From: Halosimplex halobium
GTDB taxonomy: Archaea > Halobacteriota > Halobacteria > Halobacteriales > Haloarculaceae
Reading direction: 5' to 3'
DNA: 64,000 bases
Assembly: GCF_051414055.1 (NCBI RefSeq)
Contig: NZ_JBLKNX010000011.1
Location: 120,459 to 184,458, forward strand
Shown: in pieces, positions 7,875-16,322 of the stretch
Layout: every line of letters starts with the position of its first letter
How positions within the stretch are numbered: position 1 is the first letter of the stretch
Program-made: the position numbers and the translations under genes
The notes under the pieces: model-generated
What the model was told of the DNA's origin: nothing
Seen by the model: only the letters and a program-made list of their open reading frames with translations
Databases searched by the model: none

Positions 7875-8261
7875 TCGGGGATCGCACGACCTGAACCGCC
7901 GGGCCCGGGCTGCGGTCGATCCGGGGGCAGCGGGTCGGTCGACCGCGCGCTGATGAGCCACGGGCGCATACTCGCCGGGAGTATATCACTGCGGGTCACC
8001 GAGTCGGACGTGCGGTGCCCGTCGGAACGACCGAAGGTCTGTGTCCGACTTCCCCGGCTACCGGCGGCTACCGCACGGGACCTGGACACCTAGTCCGGGC
8101 CCCTGCCCGAACCCCCGGTCGTCCCCCGACGACCGGCTTCCACCCACGCCCGTTTTTCGGGTGACCCCGACGTAACACGGTATCCCGGCCGTGAGCAAGA
8201 CGTATTCGACGAGGTCCGCAACGTCAGCCCGCGGGTCGGTCGTCGAGGCCCGGTCGAACGT
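7875..8261. other. intergenic region with a stem-loop
   Basis: 387 bases with no credible gene. A perfect hairpin with 9-base arms CCGGTCGTC (8115-8123) and GACGACCGG (8128-8136) and a 4-base loop lies in the middle, followed by CCCGTTTTTCGGG. A GC-rich CGGGCCCG stretch lies just after the preceding stop and may help end transcription. I saw no strong TATA box for the next gene. Confidence 0.45.
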
Positions 8262-8522
8262 ATGTCCCCATCCACTTACGCGGTGCTGGCCGCGACCGTC
8301 GACCGCTACCGGGAGTCGGGCGCTCCGGTGACGGCGGCCGGCGTCGCCGAGTCCTGTGGCGCCCCCGAGGCGGCGGTCGCCCGGTCCTTGGAGTCGCTGT
8401 GCGAGTTCGAACTGCTCGAACCGACCGACCAGGGGTACCGACCGACCGTCACCGCTCGGGAGTTTCTCGCACTCGACGTCGAACCCGACGACGTGCTCGT
8501 GCTGGACCTCGTCGAGGAGTGA
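8262..8522 (+). CDS. small winged-helix DNA-binding protein
   Basis: An 86-residue protein made almost wholly of one winged helix-turn-helix: helix 1 (STYAVLAATVDRYRESG), helix 2 (TAAGVAESCG), recognition helix (AVARSLESLCEFELLE) and a wing (TDQGYRPTVTAREFLAL). The C-terminus is acidic. Such minimal haloarchaeal wHTH proteins act as transcription regulators or accessory factors. The single Cys in AESCGA could sense redox state, but that is speculation. It precedes another zinc-ribbon/wHTH regulator by 78 bases on the same strand. Confidence 0.7.
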   Translation: MSPSTYAVLAATVDRYRESGAPVTAAGVAESCGAPEAAVARSLESLCEFELLEPTDQGYRPTVTAREFLALDVEPDDVLVLDLVEE

Positions 8523-8600
8523 TACGGCTCCGGGTTTCAAGAGGGTCCTTCTCGTAGAAGAACACGTGTCTCGATCCGTGCGTACGAGTGGGGTCAGAAT

Positions 8601-9233
8601 ATGAGCGACGAGAACCACTCCGAGCGAGCCTCCGGGGCACTACACGACTTCGATCGCGAAGGTGATCGGAGCGAGGTCAGTCTCGCGGACCGCGAGTACG
8701 CGATCTATCGGTGTCAGGACTGTCCCAACGTCGTCCTCACGATGCAGGACTGCGACGGGGGGATGACCTGCCACGACGAGCCGATGGAGCGCGTGACGGA
8801 GACCAAACTCGACATCCGGCCGCCCGATATCCGACAGGTGCTGCTCGACGCCTTCGGCCTTCCCAAACCGGGGCTCGACATCTGTCTCTGTGTCATCGGC
8901 GAGGGCCCGCTCTCGCCCAGGGAGCTGGCCGACCGCCTCGACTACGACGAGAGCACCGTCCGGAACTATCTCAACGAACTCGTCGAATTCGGACTGCTCG
9001 AGAAGTCCCAGCTCAACCGCGAGTCGGGCGGGTTCGTCAACGTCTACCACTCGATCGACCTGGAAGAGATGCGCGAGGAGACGCTCGTGGGGTTCTACGC
9101 CTGGGCCGGCGAGGCGGCGTCGCTCATCGAGGAGGCGAACCTCACCAAAGAAGATTACCAGGAGAGCGATTTCGAGGGCGGACTGAACGAGATCTTCTGG
9201 GAACGGTTCCGGGACGCGCAGTCCGAAGACTGA
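8601..9233 (+). CDS. zinc-ribbon plus winged-helix transcriptional regulator
   Basis: A 210-residue protein. Residues about 30-60 hold CQDCPNVV with later CDGGMTC, a probable zinc-binding ribbon; residues about 75-140 are a winged helix (ICLCVIGEGPLSPRELADR, then STVRNYLNELVEFGLLEKS); the rest is an acidic helical tail. The layout is that of a one-component regulator in which the Cys cluster could sense metal or oxidant. The neighbouring genes are thiol-redox enzymes and another regulator, in keeping with that idea. The start is the ATG right after a GAAT stretch with no leader signal. Confidence 0.72.
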   Translation: MSDENHSERASGALHDFDREGDRSEVSLADREYAIYRCQDCPNVVLTMQDCDGGMTCHDEPMERVTETKLDIRPPDIRQVLLDAFGLPKPGLDICLCVIGEGPLSPRELADRLDYDESTVRNYLNELVEFGLLEKSQLNRESGGFVNVYHSIDLEEMREETLVGFYAWAGEAASLIEEANLTKEDYQESDFEGGLNEIFWERFRDAQSED

Positions 9234-9322
9234 ACTAGTATATAATTCTGTCGGTGATTCGGAACGGGGGTCTCGGTCCGTGATACGTTAAGTAGCGTAC
9301 CCGTTGTCGGTGGTGGTAACGC

Positions 9323-9709
9323 ATGAGTTCAGAATCGACCACGGCGTCGTGGCAGATGTCCAGCACGGGGAGCGACGACCTGCTGTTCACCGACCCGGAC
9401 GAGGTCTTCGACGCGGTGCAGGACACGCTCGGACGGAAGTGGCACCTCCGTATCGTGTACCGGCTGCTGGAGGACGGACCGATGGGTTTCAGCGCGCTGA
9501 AATCGGCGATCCACGGCGTCTCCTCGAAGATGCTCTCGGAGAGCCTGACTCGGCTGGAAGACGACGGGCTCGTGGACCGGGCGGTCGTGAGCGACCAGCC
9601 GGTCCGGGTCGAATACTCGCTGACCGACCGCGGGCGCGCGCTCGAACCGGTCGTCTCGGCAGTCATCGAGTGGGGCACCGAACACGGCCCCGAGGGAGAG
9701 GGCGAGTAG
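9323..9709 (+). CDS. HxlR-family winged-helix transcriptional regulator
   Basis: A 128-residue protein with a full HxlR domain: TLGRKWHLRIVYRLLEDGPMGFS, then KSAIHGVSSKMLSESLTRLEDDGLV and a wing VRVEYSLTDRGRALEP. Unlike most HxlR members it has no cysteine, so direct thiol sensing is unlikely. Its stop (TAG) directly abuts the ATG of the disulfide oxidoreductase gene, so the two form an operon and the oxidoreductase is the obvious target. A TATA-like CGTTAAGTAG lies about 30 bases before the start, and GGTAAC occurs just before the ATG. Confidence 0.85.
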   Translation: MSSESTTASWQMSSTGSDDLLFTDPDEVFDAVQDTLGRKWHLRIVYRLLEDGPMGFSALKSAIHGVSSKMLSESLTRLEDDGLVDRAVVSDQPVRVEYSLTDRGRALEPVVSAVIEWGTEHGPEGEGE

Positions 9710-11077
9710 ATGGGCGACTACGACGTTCTCGTCGTCGGCGGCGGCACCGGGAACAACGTCGCCGCGGCGGCGGCCGACGCGGGCCTGGAGACGGCGCTCG
9801 TCGAGAAGGGGCCGCTTGGTGGGACCTGTCTCAACCGCGGCTGCAACCCCTCGAAGATGCTGATCCAGGCGGCGACGGCCGCCAACCGCGTCCGCGAGGC
9901 CGACCGCTTTTTCCTCGACGCGACGCTCGACGATATCGACTACGCGGCGATCGTCGACGACATGGACGCGACGCTCGCGCCGATCGCCGAGGGGATGGAA
10001 GACCGCTACCGCGAAAAGGAACACCTGACGCTGTACAGGGACGAAGCGGTCTTCGTCGACGACAGAACTGTCGAGGTCGGCGGCGAGACGGTCAGCGCCG
10101 ACAGGGTCGTCGTCGCGGCGGGCTCTCGACCCCTCGTCCCGCCCATCGACGGCCTCGACGAGGTCGAGTACATGACGAGCACGGACGCCCTGTATCGACG
10201 GGAGCAACCCGATTCGCTGGTGATCCTCGGCGGGGGCTACATCGCCGTCGAACTGGGCTACTTCTTCGAATCGCTGGGGACCGACGTGACGATCGTCGAG
10301 ATGATGGACACGTTAGTACCTCGGGAAGACCCGGACATCGCGGAGACGTTCACCGAGATCGCTCGCGAGCGCCACGAGGTGTACACCGGCCACCGCGCCA
10401 CTGCGGTGGAATCGAACGGCGACGGCGTCACCGTCCACACCGAGACAGAAGGCGGTGAGACGGCGGCAGCGACCGGCGAGGCGTTGCTCGTCGCCCTCGG
10501 TCGGCGACCCAACACCGACACGCTCGCGGTCGAGGCGGCGGGGATCGAGACGGACGACAACGGGTTCGTCGTGACGAACGACCGGCTGGAAACCTCGGCG
10601 GAGAACGTCTGGGCGCAGGGCGACATCGCCGACAACGCGATGTTCAAACACTCCGGCGACTACGAGACGGAAGTCACGATCGACAACGCGGTTCACGGCC
10701 GGGATCGGGAAGCGGACTTCACCGCCATGCCTCACGCCATCTTCACCGAACCGCAGATGGCCGGCGTCGGGAAGACCGAGGACGAACTCCGCGAAGCGGG
10801 GCGGGAGTTCGTCGTCGGCCGCGCGGACCTCCCGGACACGCCGATGGGCCGGGCGAAGAAGCTCGACCACGGGTTCGTGAAGGTGCTGGCGGCGCCGGAC
10901 GGCGAGATCCTCGGCTGTCACGCGCTCGGCTACGAGGCGTCGACGATGCTCCACGAGGTCGTGGTCGCGATGCGGTCGGGGTCGGGGCAGGTGTCGGACA
11001 TCACAGATACCATCCACGCCCACCCGACGCTCAACAAGGTCGTCGAATACGCGTTTCAGGACGTGACGCTTGCGTGA
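9710..11077 (+). CDS. FAD-dependent pyridine nucleotide-disulfide oxidoreductase (dihydrolipoyl dehydrogenase-like)
   Basis: A 455-residue paralogue of the enzyme at 2419-3846. It has GGGTGNN at the FAD site, the redox pair in GGTCLNRGCNPSK (Cys40/Cys45), an NAD(P)-binding GGGYIA near 178, WAQGD, and the C-terminal active-site HAHPTLNK. It lacks MerA-specific cysteines. The substitution of Ile by Asn after the second Cys differs from the first paralogue. It is directly coupled to the HxlR regulator gene, and no 2-oxoacid dehydrogenase partner is near. A thiol or sulfur-compound reductase is the best guess; the true substrate is unknown. Confidence 0.85.
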   Translation: MGDYDVLVVGGGTGNNVAAAAADAGLETALVEKGPLGGTCLNRGCNPSKMLIQAATAANRVREADRFFLDATLDDIDYAAIVDDMDATLAPIAEGMEDRYREKEHLTLYRDEAVFVDDRTVEVGGETVSADRVVVAAGSRPLVPPIDGLDEVEYMTSTDALYRREQPDSLVILGGGYIAVELGYFFESLGTDVTIVEMMDTLVPREDPDIAETFTEIARERHEVYTGHRATAVESNGDGVTVHTETEGGETAAATGEALLVALGRRPNTDTLAVEAAGIETDDNGFVVTNDRLETSAENVWAQGDIADNAMFKHSGDYETEVTIDNAVHGRDREADFTAMPHAIFTEPQMAGVGKTEDELREAGREFVVGRADLPDTPMGRAKKLDHGFVKVLAAPDGEILGCHALGYEASTMLHEVVVAMRSGSGQVSDITDTIHAHPTLNKVVEYAFQDVTLA

Positions 11078-11134
11078 CGGGGAATCGAGGAGGGCGGAGG
11101 TGGCACTCGCATGACGTGACCTTGCGGTTCCTGC

Positions 11135-11254
11135 TCAGTCGCCGAAGTTCTCCTCGTAGGCGTCGGGGTGGTTCTCCCTGGCGTGCTCTTTCAGTTCGTC
11201 GAGCGTGTCGAACGTCGCTCCACAGTCACAGGCGTGTTCCTCGTGGTCTGACAT
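11135..11254 (-). CDS. small zinc-finger-like protein (39 aa)
   Basis: A 39-residue protein with a C2H2-like pattern: CDCGATFDTLDELKEHARENH. The spacing Cys-x-Cys, then 12 residues to a His and 5 to a second His, fits one compact zinc finger. Such micro-proteins are widespread in haloarchaea and may bind nucleic acid or proteins. It is transcribed away from the transducer gene, sharing the promoter region at 11277-11288. Confidence 0.7.
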   Translation of the reverse strand: MSDHEEHACDCGATFDTLDELKEHARENHPDAYEENFGD

Positions 11255-11276
11255 CGCGTCTGATAACGGGTCCTCA

Positions 11277-11288
11277 ACCGTTATATAT
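11277..11288. promoter_or_regulatory. shared TATA element ACCGTTATATAT
   Basis: The box lies between the divergent zinc-finger and transducer genes. On the minus strand it is about 25-35 bases before the zinc-finger ATG, as expected for a leaderless transcript; on the plus strand it lies about 70 bases before the chosen GTG of the transducer. Confidence 0.5.
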
Positions 11289-11356
11289 CTCGTTTGCCTG
11301 TGTGCGAACGACACACAGATGGGCGACTCGACAGTCCTCCGGAGCGTGAGCGACCC

Positions 11357-12106
11357 GTGAACGAACCTGCCGAGGAATCCGAGGCCGGGGAGTCGAGCGA
11401 GCGGGCGGGCGACCTGGCCGCGAACCACAACCAGCTGCTGTCGGTCATCGGAGCGGAGTTGAGCGAATCGAGCGAGGTGATCGAGACATTGTCGCGCAAC
11501 GCGGCCGACGCGAACCGGTCGAGTACCGAGACTGTCGACCGCGCCGAGACGGCCCGGGCCTCCGCCCGCGACGCGAACGACGACGTCGAAGCGGCGCGCG
11601 AGGCGGCGACGGAGGCGCGCGAACGGCTCGAAGCGCTCCGCGAGTCGCTCGCCGACATCGACGAGATCACCGCAATCCTGAACGAGATCGCCGACCAGAC
11701 GAACATGCTCGCGCTGAACGCCTCGATCGAGGCCGCCCGCGTCGGCGCGGACGGCGACGGGTTCGCCGTCGTCGCCGACGAAGTCAAGACCCTCGCCGAG
11801 GAGGCCCAGCAACAGGCGACGGAGATCGAGGCCGTCGTCGAGGAGGTGCAGTCGGACGCCGAGGGGACGATCGAGCGGATCGAGGCGGTCGACGAGGGCA
11901 CGGCAGCGGCGTCGGGGTCGATCACCGAGACTGTCGACGACCTCGACGCGATCGCGGAAAGCGCGGTCGAGACCTCTCGAAGCGTCGACGAGGTCGCGGA
12001 CACGACACAGGCGTTCGCGGACGACGTCGACGACCTCGCGAGCAAGGTCATCGACGCGATCAGCCAGGCGGACGAGCTCGCGGACCTGGTCGAAGCGGAC
12101 GAGTGA
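11357..12106 (+). CDS. soluble methyl-accepting chemotaxis-type transducer (short form)
   Basis: A 249-residue protein that is almost all coiled coil. The conserved signalling tip is present (NEIADQTNMLALNASIEAAR, then FAVVADEVKTLAEE), flanked by heptad-repeat helices. It has no transmembrane segment, HAMP or recognisable sensor domain, and is about half the size of usual Htr proteins, so it may act as a cytoplasmic signal relay or accept input from a separate sensor. I chose the GTG start because the longer frame would run into the promoter. The N-terminal stretch LAANHNQLLSVIGAEL may be a small input helix. Confidence 0.78.
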   Translation: MNEPAEESEAGESSERAGDLAANHNQLLSVIGAELSESSEVIETLSRNAADANRSSTETVDRAETARASARDANDDVEAAREAATEARERLEALRESLADIDEITAILNEIADQTNMLALNASIEAARVGADGDGFAVVADEVKTLAEEAQQQATEIEAVVEEVQSDAEGTIERIEAVDEGTAAASGSITETVDDLDAIAESAVETSRSVDEVADTTQAFADDVDDLASKVIDAISQADELADLVEADE

Positions 12107-12109
12107 CGG

Positions 12110-12125
12110 CACGGTTCGAACCGTG
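12110..12125 (+). terminator. 16-base perfect palindrome after the transducer gene
   Basis: CACGGTTCGAACCGTG starts 4 bases after the stop and is followed by TTT. It can form a hairpin and may end the transcript, or may be a protein-binding site for the next promoter. Confidence 0.4.
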
Positions 12126-12153
12126 TTTCGCCCTCGAAACGCCGTAAGGCGGA

Positions 12154-12187
12154 GGTAACCCGGCTGCCGCCGTGCGTAGTTATTTAT
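12154..12187 (+). promoter_or_regulatory. GGTAACC element plus TATA box
   Basis: GGTAACC (12154-12160) is followed by TTATTTAT (12180-12187), which lies 25-32 bases before the ATG at 12212. This is a clear leaderless promoter with an upstream element shared by other units. Confidence 0.6.
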
Positions 12188-12211
12188 CGCGATAGACCCA
12201 CGTTCACTGAT

Positions 12212-13246
12212 ATGAGCGAAGACACGGAGCACCACGAGTACGAAGTGGTCGTCGTCGGCGGCGGCCCGGCGGGAATGACCGCGGCGCTGTACAGTACGCG
12301 ACTCGGCCATCGGACGGCGGTCGTGAGCCGCGGTGGCGGTCGCGCGGCGATGATGCAGGAGGTCCACAACCTGCTGGGCGTCCGCGAGGAGACCAGCGGC
12401 GCGGGGTTTCTGGGGGTCGGCCAGGAGCAACTCGATGAGTACGGCTGCGACCAGCACCGCGATATGGTCACGTCCTGTTCACGGGTCGAGGCCGACGACG
12501 GGAGCGATCGGTTCCGGCTCTCGGGCAACGGCGCTGACTACGAGGCCGACCGGGTCGTGCTCGCGACCGGGTTCAACGACGTACGCCCGGAGCCGCCGCT
12601 CCCGCGGACGGGTCGCGGCCTCCACTACTGTCTCCACTGCGACGCCCACATGTTCGTCGACGAGTCCGTGTACGTGATGGGCCACTCCGAGAGCGCCGCC
12701 CACGTCGCCGGGATCATGCTCAATTTCACCGACGAGGTGGACCTGCTCACTCGCGGTGACGACCCCGAGTGGAGCGACGAGACGGCCGGGATCATCGAAC
12801 GGCACCCCATCGACGTGGTCGAGGAAGACGTGACCGGCGTCCAGAACGGCGAGGACGGCTGGCTCAAGGCTCTGGAGTTCGAGGACGGCACCGTCCGCGA
12901 GTACAAGGGCGGGTTCGCGATGTACGGCGCCGAGTACAACAACGGCCTCGCGCGGGAACTCGGCTGTGATATCAACGACGACGGGACCATCGCGGTCGGC
13001 GACCACGGCGAGACCTCCGTCGACGGGGTCTACGCAGTCGGCGACTGCACGCCCGGCCACAACCAGATCCCGGTCGCACTGGGGCAGGGCGCCAGGGCCG
13101 GTATCGACGTCCACTTCCAGCTCAGGGACTTCCCCAGGGACCCCGACGACCTCGACGAGTTCGGCCCGGTCCGGTCCGAGGAGGTTCCCGGGATCCCCGA
13201 CGAACTGCTCGAACAGGCCGTCGACTTCCACACCTACGGCGAGTGA
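12212..13246 (+). CDS. thioredoxin reductase-like NAD(P)/FAD-dependent oxidoreductase
   Basis: A 344-residue class II flavoprotein. It has GGGPAG (16-21), a second nucleotide-binding region with MGHSESAAHVAG, the redox-type pair in HYCLHCD (Cys140/Cys143) and the FAD-binding YAVGDCTPGHNQIPVALGQG near the C-terminus. The pair is spaced CxxC as in thioredoxin reductase but reads CLHC instead of CATC. It could reduce the thioredoxin encoded at 16873-17217 or another thiol partner. The start is supported by a well-placed TATA box. Confidence 0.82.
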   Translation: MSEDTEHHEYEVVVVGGGPAGMTAALYSTRLGHRTAVVSRGGGRAAMMQEVHNLLGVREETSGAGFLGVGQEQLDEYGCDQHRDMVTSCSRVEADDGSDRFRLSGNGADYEADRVVLATGFNDVRPEPPLPRTGRGLHYCLHCDAHMFVDESVYVMGHSESAAHVAGIMLNFTDEVDLLTRGDDPEWSDETAGIIERHPIDVVEEDVTGVQNGEDGWLKALEFEDGTVREYKGGFAMYGAEYNNGLARELGCDINDDGTIAVGDHGETSVDGVYAVGDCTPGHNQIPVALGQGARAGIDVHFQLRDFPRDPDDLDEFGPVRSEEVPGIPDELLEQAVDFHTYGE

Positions 13247-13311
13247 GCGGTCGGGGCGGACTCGTGCGATCCCGCGACCGATTTTTGAGGGTCGGCCCGC
13301 TGGATCCGTGC

Positions 13312-13518
13312 ATGTCGACGACAGTGGAGACGCCCGACTCCGAGGAGACCTGCGCGTACTGCGGGTCGCGCATCTTCGACCACGACCCCGTCTGCGTGCG
13401 GGACTGCACCGACGACTGCGGCTCGCCGACGTACTTCTGCAACTACGCCTGTCTGTCGTCGTACGTCGACGAGGAGGACCTGTCCGTGGGCGACGCCTGC
13501 GAGTGGTCGCCCGAGTGA
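13312..13518 (+). CDS. small cysteine-rich zinc-binding protein
   Basis: A 68-residue protein with eight or nine cysteines arranged CAYCGSRIF, VCVRDCTDDC, YFCNYACLS and a last Cys near the end, which suggests two zinc sites in a treble-clef or ribbon fold. The ATG was chosen because the Cys domain starts right after it and a T-rich box (GATTTTTGAGG) lies about 25-35 bases upstream. It has no membrane segment. The function is unknown; it may be a metal- or redox-responsive small protein. Confidence 0.7.
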   Translation: MSTTVETPDSEETCAYCGSRIFDHDPVCVRDCTDDCGSPTYFCNYACLSSYVDEEDLSVGDACEWSPE

Positions 13519-13544
13519 CGGCTCCGTTCGGCGGGCCGCGAGCG

Positions 13545-14561
13545 TCAGCGAGCCGCGAGAAACTCGCGGGCGCGCTCGGCACCCAGCTCCCGTAGCTCGT
13601 CGAGGAACGCGGCGTTGCGGTCGACCTTCGTCGAGCAGTGGTACCGCTTGCCCATCTGGATGCGACGCACGTCCGTCCGGACGAACTCGTCGGCGGGGAG
13701 CGTCCCGTCGTCGACCCACTCGTTGACCCGCTCGATGAAGTGTATCTCCTGGTTGAGCGAGATGTTGCCCGAGAGTTCGTTCCGGCGGTCGGCGATCACC
13801 TCGGTCGTCGACGGTTCGCCCTCGAACTCCTGGGGATTGACCTGGATCACCCACAGCTCCTCGGGCTTGCGGTCGGGTGGGAGCCCCATCAGGTCGTTCA
13901 CCGGTGGGTTCTGCGAGAAGAGGCCGTCCCAGTGGAAATGACCGTTGATCTCGACGGCCTCGAAGAGGTTCGGCACCGCAGCCGACGCGAGGACCGCGTC
14001 GACGGTCACCGCCTCGTCGACGAACGTCTCGAAGACGCCGGCGTTGACGTCGACGGTCCCGACGACGAGTTCGGGCGCGTTCCTGCCGCACAGGTCCGGG
14101 ATCTCCTCGAAGTCGATGTGGGTCTCCAGTATCTCGCGGATGCGCTGCTTGCCGGTCTCGGGGCCGGGGACCTGATACGGGCTGACCGCGGGTATCGGGA
14201 CGCCCGCGCTCTCCATCCGTGACAGTGACGTGACCAGGGCGTTCGTCCAGCGGTCGCTCGGCCCCGACACGGCCAGGTCGTCCCAGACGGCCCCGACGGT
14301 CTCCCTGGCTCGCTCCGGTCCCTCGGTGACGAGCCCGTACCAGACCGCCAGCGCGTTGAACGCGCCGCCGGACGTGCCGCTGATCCCGACGAGTTCGTAA
14401 TCGTCGCCGTCCCACTCGTCGAGGAGCGTCCGGAGGACGCCACAGGTGAAGGCGGTGTGACTGCCGCCGCCCTGGCAGGCGATGGCGATCCGGGTCGGCT
14501 CGTCGGGCGCCGACGCGGCGACAGATCCGTCGTCGGTTCCGGCCGCGCTCGGGTCACTCAT
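13545..14561 (-). CDS. phaZh1: patatin-like phospholipase, probable PHA-granule depolymerase
   Basis: A 338-residue patatin-family hydrolase. The oxyanion-hole motif is CQGGGSHTAF (about 29-38), the nucleophile elbow is GISGTSGG (Ser64), and the catalytic Asp is in HWDGLFSQNPP. The gene overlaps by 8 bases with an upstream SDR that resembles 3-hydroxybutyrate dehydrogenase. This pairing is known for PhaZh1 and BdhA of Haloferax mediterranei, where the patatin-like protein depolymerises polyhydroxyalkanoate granules. The family and operon are clear; assignment to PHA rather than phospholipid is inferred from context. Confidence 0.72.
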   Translation of the reverse strand: MSDPSAAGTDDGSVAASAPDEPTRIAIACQGGGSHTAFTCGVLRTLLDEWDGDDYELVGISGTSGGAFNALAVWYGLVTEGPERARETVGAVWDDLAVSGPSDRWTNALVTSLSRMESAGVPIPAVSPYQVPGPETGKQRIREILETHIDFEEIPDLCGRNAPELVVGTVDVNAGVFETFVDEAVTVDAVLASAAVPNLFEAVEINGHFHWDGLFSQNPPVNDLMGLPPDRKPEELWVIQVNPQEFEGEPSTTEVIADRRNELSGNISLNQEIHFIERVNEWVDDGTLPADEFVRTDVRRIQMGKRYHCSTKVDRNAAFLDELRELGAERAREFLAAR

Positions 14562-15417
14562 ACGTGTGGGTGTACCCGCCGTCGAACAGCAGGTCGCCGC
14601 CGTTGAGATGGCTGGCGTGCGTGGAGAACCCGAACACGAACAGGTTGGCCACCTCCGCCGGGGTCATCATCTCCTTCGTGCGCGCCTGGCCGAGCATCAC
14701 GTCCTCGATCACCTCGCGTTTCGAGATGCCCCGCTCGTCGGCGGTGTCCTCGATCTGGTCGACCATCAGCGGCGTCAGGACGTACCCCACGCTGACCGAG
14801 AAGCCCCGGAGCGTCCCCTCTCCCTCGGCGGCGATCGCTCTGGTGAGCCCCGTGATACCGTGTTTGGCCGTGATGTACGCGGGTTTGTCTTTCGTTGCGT
14901 AGTGGCCGTGGACCGAGGACATGTTCGCGATCGCGCCGACGCCGTCGTCGGTCTCGCGGATGTGGGGCATCGCCGCCCCGGCCATCTTGAACGGCGAGCG
15001 GAGCATGATGTCCGTCAGGAGGTCGTACTTCTCCATCGGAAACTCCGGGATGCTCGCGATGTGTTGCATCCCGGCGATGTTGGCGACGAACCGCAACTCG
15101 CCCTCGTCGGCCGCCGCCTCGACGACCGCCTCGACGTCGCCGTCGTCGGTGAGATCCGTCGGCGTGCTCACGAACGTCCCGTCCACGTCGAACTCCCCGA
15201 CGATATCTGCGGTCTCGGCGAGTCCGTCCTCGTCGATGTCGGCCCCGACGACGGTGAGGCCGTTCGTCGCGAGCGCGACGGCGGTCGCGCGGCCGATGCC
15301 GGAGGCGGCGCCGGTCACGAGCGCGACGGTGTCGGACGAGTAGTACGGGTCCTCGATGCGGAGGAAGTCTTCGGGCGCCAGTTCCGGCGCGCTCAGGTCG
15401 AGTTCGTCGTCAGTCAT
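14554..15417 (-). CDS. bdhA: SDR-family dehydrogenase, probable 3-hydroxybutyrate dehydrogenase
   Basis: A 287-residue short-chain dehydrogenase with the NAD-binding TGAASGIGRA, the NIAGMQH motif, catalytic Ser in MSSVHGHYAT and YITAKHG (Tyr-xxx-Lys). The C-terminal part (QARTKEMMTPAEVANLFVFG, then HLNGGDLLFDGGYTHTYE) fits 3-hydroxybutyrate dehydrogenases. It oxidises a 3-hydroxyacid with NAD+. It is the first gene of a unit with the patatin-like gene, so monomers freed from PHA would enter acetoacetate metabolism. The promoter region (15445-15477) has AACCGGTT and GTAACC elements like those elsewhere in this region. Confidence 0.78.
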   Translation of the reverse strand: MTDDELDLSAPELAPEDFLRIEDPYYSSDTVALVTGAASGIGRATAVALATNGLTVVGADIDEDGLAETADIVGEFDVDGTFVSTPTDLTDDGDVEAVVEAAADEGELRFVANIAGMQHIASIPEFPMEKYDLLTDIMLRSPFKMAGAAMPHIRETDDGVGAIANMSSVHGHYATKDKPAYITAKHGITGLTRAIAAEGEGTLRGFSVSVGYVLTPLMVDQIEDTADERGISKREVIEDVMLGQARTKEMMTPAEVANLFVFGFSTHASHLNGGDLLFDGGYTHTYE

Positions 15418-15444
15418 CTGTGGTCACAGACCCGTTAGGGTCCC

Positions 15445-15477
15445 AACCGGTTAACTGCCTCTCACGTCGGCGTAACC
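15445..15477. promoter_or_regulatory. AACCGGTT and GTAACC elements between divergent bdhA and nnrE-like genes
   Basis: AACCGGTT (15445-15452) and GTAACC (15472-15477) lie 28-60 bases upstream of the bdhA-like start and about 75-108 bases upstream of the epimerase-like gene. They match the motif family of the region, though the TATA box is not obvious. Confidence 0.4.
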
Positions 15478-15552
15478 GTCGAAGAAACCGACCGGACGGA
15501 GAGGGGCGACACAACGCCCTTTGCGGTTCGCTGTGATACGGCGAACGACACG

Positions 15553-16284
15553 ATGGATGCCCGTGCCTTCCGGACCGAAACCGGTCGGTCGGTGACCGCC
15601 GTGACGGCGGCGGAGATGCGCGATGTCGACCGCGTCGCCGTCGAGGAGTTCGGCGTCTCCCTGCTGCAGATGATGGAGAACGCGGGTCGGAATCTCGCCC
15701 GGCACGTTCGCGAGGCGGGGGCCGAACCCGTCGTCGTCCTCGCCGGCAACGGCGGGAACGGCGGCGGTGGCCTCTGTGCCGCCCGCCACCTCGCCAACCG
15801 GGACGTCGAGGTATCGGTGGTGCTCGACCGGTCGCCGGAGGGACTGGACGGCGCCGCTCGCACGCAGTACGAGACGCTGGCGGCGATGGGTGTCCCGGTC
15901 GACGACGGCGTCGACGCGCTCGTCGACAGGCGGGCAGGGACCGTCGTCGACGCGCTCGTGGGGTACGGGCTCGACGGCCGGCTCCGCGGGACTGCAGCCG
16001 ACCTGGTCGACGAGGTGGCGGGGACCGACGCGACGGTCGTCTCGCTCGACGTTCCCTCGGGGATGGTCGCGACGACCGGGGAGCGGCCCGGCCCGTCGGT
16101 CGCCCCCGACCGCGTCCTGACGCTGGCGCTCCCGAAGACCGGACTGGCCGGTCTCGACTGCGAACTATCGCTCGGAGACATCGGGGTCCCGGCCGGCGTG
16201 TACCACTCGCTCGACATCCCGTACGCGAATCCGTTCGAAGCGGAGTACCTGGTCGAGTTGACCGTCGACTCCGTACCGGAGTGA
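15553..16284 (+). CDS. nnrE: NAD(P)H-hydrate epimerase domain protein (YjeF N-terminal type)
   Basis: A 243-residue protein formed by one YjeF_N domain: VTAAEMRDVDRVAVEEFG, LLQMMENAGRNLA, the phosphate-binding LAGNGGNGGGGL and the ALVGYGLDG and SLDVPSGM motifs with the likely catalytic Asp. Members epimerise damaged NAD(P)H hydrates so that a dehydratase can repair them. In many archaea this domain is fused to the dehydratase domain; here it stands alone and no dehydratase is in the window. Role in nucleotide repair is from the family. Confidence 0.82.
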   Translation: MDARAFRTETGRSVTAVTAAEMRDVDRVAVEEFGVSLLQMMENAGRNLARHVREAGAEPVVVLAGNGGNGGGGLCAARHLANRDVEVSVVLDRSPEGLDGAARTQYETLAAMGVPVDDGVDALVDRRAGTVVDALVGYGLDGRLRGTAADLVDEVAGTDATVVSLDVPSGMVATTGERPGPSVAPDRVLTLALPKTGLAGLDCELSLGDIGVPAGVYHSLDIPYANPFEAEYLVELTVDSVPE

Positions 16285-16322
16285 CCGGAGCCGGCTCGGC
16301 GGAGCGGCGCAGGCCGGACCGG

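Noticed and set aside
8058..8618. Minus-strand frame of 186 codons opposite the small wHTH gene
   Set aside because: Codon positions do not show the GC pattern and there is no domain; the plus-strand wHTH protein explains the region.
2419..11077. Mercury-resistance operon, because of MerA-like flavoproteins and a MerT-like membrane protein
   Set aside because: Neither flavoprotein has the N-terminal metal domain or the C-terminal vicinal cysteines of MerA, and there is no merR, merP or merB.
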